Shown piece after piece: positions 5,819-8,418 of a DNA stretch of 8,418 bases. Source of the stretch: Candidatus Sifarchaeum marinoarchaea (GTDB lineage: Archaea > Asgardarchaeota > Sifarchaeia > Borrarchaeales > Borrarchaeaceae); the NCBI GenBank assembly GCA_016294985.1, contig JAECRW010000064.1, positions 1 through 8,418 of the forward strand, written 5' to 3'. The notes beneath the pieces are model-generated. The model did not search any database and was not told where the DNA came from. It worked only from the letters and a program-made list of their open reading frames with translations. The position numbers and the translations under genes are program-made. Numbering within the stretch: position 1 is the first letter of the stretch; every line of letters begins with the position of its first letter.

Positions 5819-6643
5819 ATGACTAATTCAACCAATAAACCAATAGTTGTACCTATCCAAAGAATTGAAACAAATACCCCCTCGACCAAGACCTTTATCT
5901 TAAAAGTTCCTTCAATAGCCCAGCAGGGAAAGCCAGGTCAATTTGTTATGGTTTGGACATTTGATAATGAAATTCCTATGTCTTTATCAAATATAGATCC
6001 CATTAACGAACTTATCGGGATCAGCGTGAAAAGAGTTGGACCCTCTACAGAGAAAATGCACTTTATGCGTGAAGGTTCACTTATGGGTGTTAGAGGACCC
6101 TATGGAAGCGGATTTAAAATTGTGGGTAGCCGCATATTAGTCGTGGGAGGAGGAGTCGGGATGGCTTGTCTCTTTCCACTCATTTTGCAACTTATTGAAG
6201 CACAGAAATCTGTGACTGTTCTCATTGGAGCATTGACCAAAGAGGAACTCCTATTCCAGAAGTCATTGCAAGAATATACAAAATATGATAACTTTCGTTT
6301 GTCCATAGCTACAGATGATGGATCAATGGGCTTTCATGGACTAGTGACTGAGTTGATGAATGAAACTCTTCAAAAGAAAACCTTTGATCAAATCTATGCT
6401 TGTGGTCCTGAGCTTATGCTTAAAACTGCGTTTAATATTGCAGAATCACAAAATATTGCTTTCCAAGTAAGTCTTGAGAGATACATGAAGTGCGGCATTG
6501 GATTATGTGGTAGTTGCTGTATTGATGGGCATATCGTCTGTAAAGATGGTCCAATTTTTGATTCTCAAGTACTTCGCACTATGAATGAGTTCGGGCATTC
6601 TAAACGAGATCCTTCTGGTAGACTTATCCCTATGACTGACTAA
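5819..6643 (+). CDS. pyrK: Dihydroorotate dehydrogenase electron-transfer subunit
   Basis: PyrK carries FAD and a [2Fe-2S] cluster and moves electrons from PyrD to NAD+. Taken from the ATG at 5819 it is 274 residues, a usual PyrK length; GTG at 5816 would add one residue, and GTG at 5786 lacks a ribosome-binding site. Domains in order: an FAD-binding beta-barrel (about 8-100) with PMSLS (53-57) in the flavin-binding position, where many bacterial forms have RPxS, and GPYGSGF (93-99). A ferredoxin-reductase-type nucleotide domain follows, with LVVGGGVGMA (107-116) and YACGPELML (193-201). The C-terminal cluster segment MKCGIGLCGSCCIDGHIVCKDGPIF (223-247) has cysteines 225, 230, 233 and 241 as likely ligands, plus an extra C234. 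The gap to pyrD is 55 bp with no clear terminator, so the two are probably co-transcribed, as expected for subunits of one complex. Confidence 0.95.
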   Translation: MTNSTNKPIVVPIQRIETNTPSTKTFILKVPSIAQQGKPGQFVMVWTFDNEIPMSLSNIDPINELIGISVKRVGPSTEKMHFMREGSLMGVRGPYGSGFKIVGSRILVVGGGVGMACLFPLILQLIEAQKSVTVLIGALTKEELLFQKSLQEYTKYDNFRLSIATDDGSMGFHGLVTELMNETLQKKTFDQIYACGPELMLKTAFNIAESQNIAFQVSLERYMKCGIGLCGSCCIDGHIVCKDGPIFDSQVLRTMNEFGHSKRDPSGRLIPMTD

Positions 6644-6731
6644 AAGTGTGCTCAAACGAAGCCTTTTAAAGATCTTAAGTTCCTTAAGACAAATGAATCT
6701 ACATTTTAAAGAGAATTGAGGCGCAATTATA
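6644..6731 (+). promoter_or_regulatory. pyrK-elp3 spacer with hairpin and two TATA-like repeats
   Basis: This 88-bp spacer contains TTTTAAAGA twice (6664-6672 and 6704-6712); both copies resemble archaeal TATA elements. Between them is a perfect inverted repeat, TCTTAAG-TTC-CTTAAGA (6673-6689). The first copy would start transcription near 6694 and leave a leader with the elp3 Shine-Dalgarno site (TGAGG, 6717-6721). The second would start at about the elp3 start codon. An independent elp3 promoter is likely but unproven; read-through from pyrK is also possible. Confidence 0.35.
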
Positions 6732-8327
6732 GTGTCCAGTACGTTAGAAGAAAAAATGTGTAGGGGAATTATCGAAGAATTACTCACGATTTTACCGGAG
6801 TTAGATGCACAGCTTGTTCAGAAACTGAAAAAACGTCATGCAAAGAAATATCCTTCAGTGGGTATTGTCTCGAACGCTACTATTCTTTCCCACACAACTC
6901 CAGAGGAAAAGAAGCTTCTTCTGCCTGTATTAAAGACAAAGACTATGCGCACAATCTCAGGTATTGCTGTTGTTGCAGTTATGGTAAAGCCTTATCCCTG
7001 CCCTAATCAGTCATGTATCTATTGTCCAACTTTTTCAGATGTTCCAAAGAGTTACACTGGACACGAACCTTCTACGATGCGAGGTATACAAAACGATTAC
7101 GACCCTTATTTGCAGGTAAAGACGAGGCTTAATCAATTGGAACTTATAGGTCATGCCACAGACAAGATTCTCCTATCCTTGAAAGGCGGAACGGTTACTT
7201 ATTTACCCTATGAATATCAACTAAGTTTCGTTCACAGATGCCTTGAAGCGCTATGTGATGAACGCTATTCTGATTTTGAAGAACTTAAAAGGGCTGTAGA
7301 AACAGCACAACGAAAGCTTGTAGGTATAATTGTCGAGACGCGGCCAGATTATTCTAAAATATCTCATACAGATGACATGCTTCATTTAGGCGTCACTACT
7401 GTTGAATTGGGTGTACAAACTATTTTTGATGATGTATATGAGATATGCAAAAGAGGCCACACAGTACAGGATGTTATTGAAGCAACCCGCATTTTAAAGG
7501 ATGCTGGAATGAAAGTTGCCTATCATATTATGCCTGGTCTTCCGGGATCGAATGAAGAACGAGATCTAGTAATGTTTCAAGAGATCTTTGAAAATCCCTT
7601 TTATAAACCGGATAATTTGAAGATTTATCCCTGTTTAGTTATTAAAGGCACAGAACTGTACGAATTATGGCAGAGCGGAAATTACAAACCCTATAACGCT
7701 GAAACAATGACAAATCTATTATCACACATTTTACCAGACATTCCAAGATGGATACGTATACAAAGAATCCAAAGAGATATTTCTGCAAAGATGATTGAAG
7801 ATGGTGTCAAGAAAGGCAATCTTAGAGAACTTGCGCATGAAGAATTAAGTAAGAGTGGAAGAACATGCTCTTGTATTAGATGTCGCGAACAAGGTATCGT
7901 TCATAGGAAATCAGGAATCACTCCAAAACTAGAAAATCTTGAGATCCTCATAGAAACATTCAATGCTTCCGAAGGAATCGAAAATTTCATATCTTACGAG
8001 GACGCCGTACAAAATATTCTGCTCGGATTTATACGATTGCGTGTTCCTTCTGAGAAGGCACATCGGAAAGAAATCAATAAAATGAGAACAACTATCGTAA
8101 GAGAATTGCGTGTTTTTGGAGAACTGGTTCCCATTGGAGAGAAACCAAGTCATCATCAAGTGCAACATCGAAAAATAGGAGACTTACTATTAGGCGAAGC
8201 TGAACTCCTTAGCAAAGACGACTATAATGCCAAAAAAATTTCCGTCCTCAGCGGTTTAGGTGTAAAGCCATGGTTTTATAAGCAAGGATATACTCGTGAT
8301 GGAGTTTATGTAAGTAAAAGCTTATGA
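6732..8327 (+). CDS. elp3: Elp3-type tRNA uridine(34) acetyltransferase (radical SAM + GNAT)
   Basis: Archaeal Elp3 acts without the other Elongator subunits and makes the carboxymethyl-type modification on wobble uridine 34 of tRNA, using SAM radical chemistry and acetyl-CoA. The 531 residues are full length. Seen: a basic N-terminal region, then TMRTISGIAVVAVMVKPYPCP (71-91), the radical SAM cysteines C90, C95 and C98 (CPNQSCIYC), SYTGHEPSTMRGIQNDYDPYLQV (107-129), KGGTVT (151-156), VETRPD (201-206), ELGVQT (225-230), GHTVQDVIEATRILKDAGMKVAYHIMPGLPGS (242-273), RIQRDIS (345-351) and the metal-binding CSCIRCRE (379-386). The GNAT domain (about 430-531) includes IVRELRVFGELVPIGE (455-470). 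Several GNAT positions are unusual: QHRKIG replaces the usual QHRGxG, and WFY replaces YYR near the C-terminus. The start is GTG at 6732, with TGAGG 10 nt upstream; the stop is TGA followed at once by TAA. Confidence 0.95.
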   Translation: MSSTLEEKMCRGIIEELLTILPELDAQLVQKLKKRHAKKYPSVGIVSNATILSHTTPEEKKLLLPVLKTKTMRTISGIAVVAVMVKPYPCPNQSCIYCPTFSDVPKSYTGHEPSTMRGIQNDYDPYLQVKTRLNQLELIGHATDKILLSLKGGTVTYLPYEYQLSFVHRCLEALCDERYSDFEELKRAVETAQRKLVGIIVETRPDYSKISHTDDMLHLGVTTVELGVQTIFDDVYEICKRGHTVQDVIEATRILKDAGMKVAYHIMPGLPGSNEERDLVMFQEIFENPFYKPDNLKIYPCLVIKGTELYELWQSGNYKPYNAETMTNLLSHILPDIPRWIRIQRIQRDISAKMIEDGVKKGNLRELAHEELSKSGRTCSCIRCREQGIVHRKSGITPKLENLEILIETFNASEGIENFISYEDAVQNILLGFIRLRVPSEKAHRKEINKMRTTIVRELRVFGELVPIGEKPSHHQVQHRKIGDLLLGEAELLSKDDYNAKKISVLSGLGVKPWFYKQGYTRDGVYVSKSL

Positions 8328-8336
8328 TAAATACTC

Positions 8337-8382
8337 TTTTGACCACCTCTCCGCCCTGAAGGATCGGAGATTCCTTCTCGCT
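8337..8382 (+). other. Hairpin segment resembling an IS200/IS605-type left end
   Basis: After elp3, TTTTGAC is followed by CACC and then a stem TCTCCG (8348-8353)/CGGAGA (8365-8370) that encloses CC-CTGAA-GG with a 2-nt bulge. A competing stem, GAAGGA (8358-8363) with TCCTTC (8372-8377), shares its middle. The pattern of a CCGCCCTGAAGG...CGGAG hairpin followed by TTCCTTCTCGCTT resembles subterminal hairpins of IS200/IS605-family elements as I remember them. TTGAC just before it would fit a target pentanucleotide. No transposase is in the window; it may lie beyond the right edge, or this may be a scar or simply the elp3 terminator. Confidence 0.4.
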
Positions 8383-8418
8383 TGTGACTCTTTGTTGAAA
8401 AAAAGCCTTAGATCGGAA

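Noticed and set aside
7426..7433. TGATGATG string resembling a C box within elp3
   Set aside because: It encodes Asp-Asp in a conserved part of elp3 and has no matching D box at the right spacing.
1..8418. CRISPR arrays, tRNA or rRNA genes, prophage genes
   Set aside because: No regularly spaced repeats, no clover-leaf with a T-loop consensus, no rRNA-like stretches and no phage proteins were seen by eye on either strand.

Overview
The window is a compact, AT-rich stretch of an archaeal chromosome. The evidence is a set of archaeal or archaeo-eukaryotic informational genes: ribosomal protein S30e, a Nop5/fibrillarin pair (the protein core of box C/D RNA-guided 2'-O-methylation), Elp3 (tRNA wobble-uridine modification), an archaeal-type RNase HII and a UPF0216/DUF61 protein. 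Most genes have a Shine-Dalgarno site and AT blocks that fit archaeal TATA elements. I cannot name the lineage from this alone.

Layout. (1) Positions 1-1431, minus strand: S30e, then a DUF61 protein, then RNase HII, which runs off the left edge just before its C-terminus. (2) Positions 1432-1558: a divergent promoter region. It drives S30e leftward and, rightward, a 50-residue uncharacterised protein (1559-1711) with a near-perfect Shine-Dalgarno site. (3) Positions 1712-1811: a convergent gap with a T-run and a GC-rich hairpin. (4) Positions 4705-1812, minus strand: nop5, fibrillarin and a ketopantoate-reductase-family gene, probably one operon. (5) Positions 4706-4836: a second divergent promoter region. 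(6) Positions 4837-8327, plus strand: pyrD, pyrK and elp3. (7) Positions 8328-8418: a hairpin-rich tail resembling an IS200/IS605-type end.

Function. S30e, Nop5, fibrillarin and Elp3 all serve ribosome or tRNA maturation, and RNase HII removes RNA from RNA:DNA hybrids. PyrD and PyrK together form the NAD-linked dihydroorotate dehydrogenase of pyrimidine synthesis. The PanE-like protein may serve coenzyme A synthesis, but its active site departs from the PanE pattern.

Most of the window is ordinary core genome, and I found no convincing new multi-gene system. The points most worth following are: an Elp3 whose acetyltransferase domain has replacements at positions normally tied to acetyl-CoA binding and activity; a PanE-like enzyme lacking the two usual substrate-binding asparagines; a repeat in the Nop5 lysine tail that is read in two frames; and two hairpin segments that could be transposon ends or scars.
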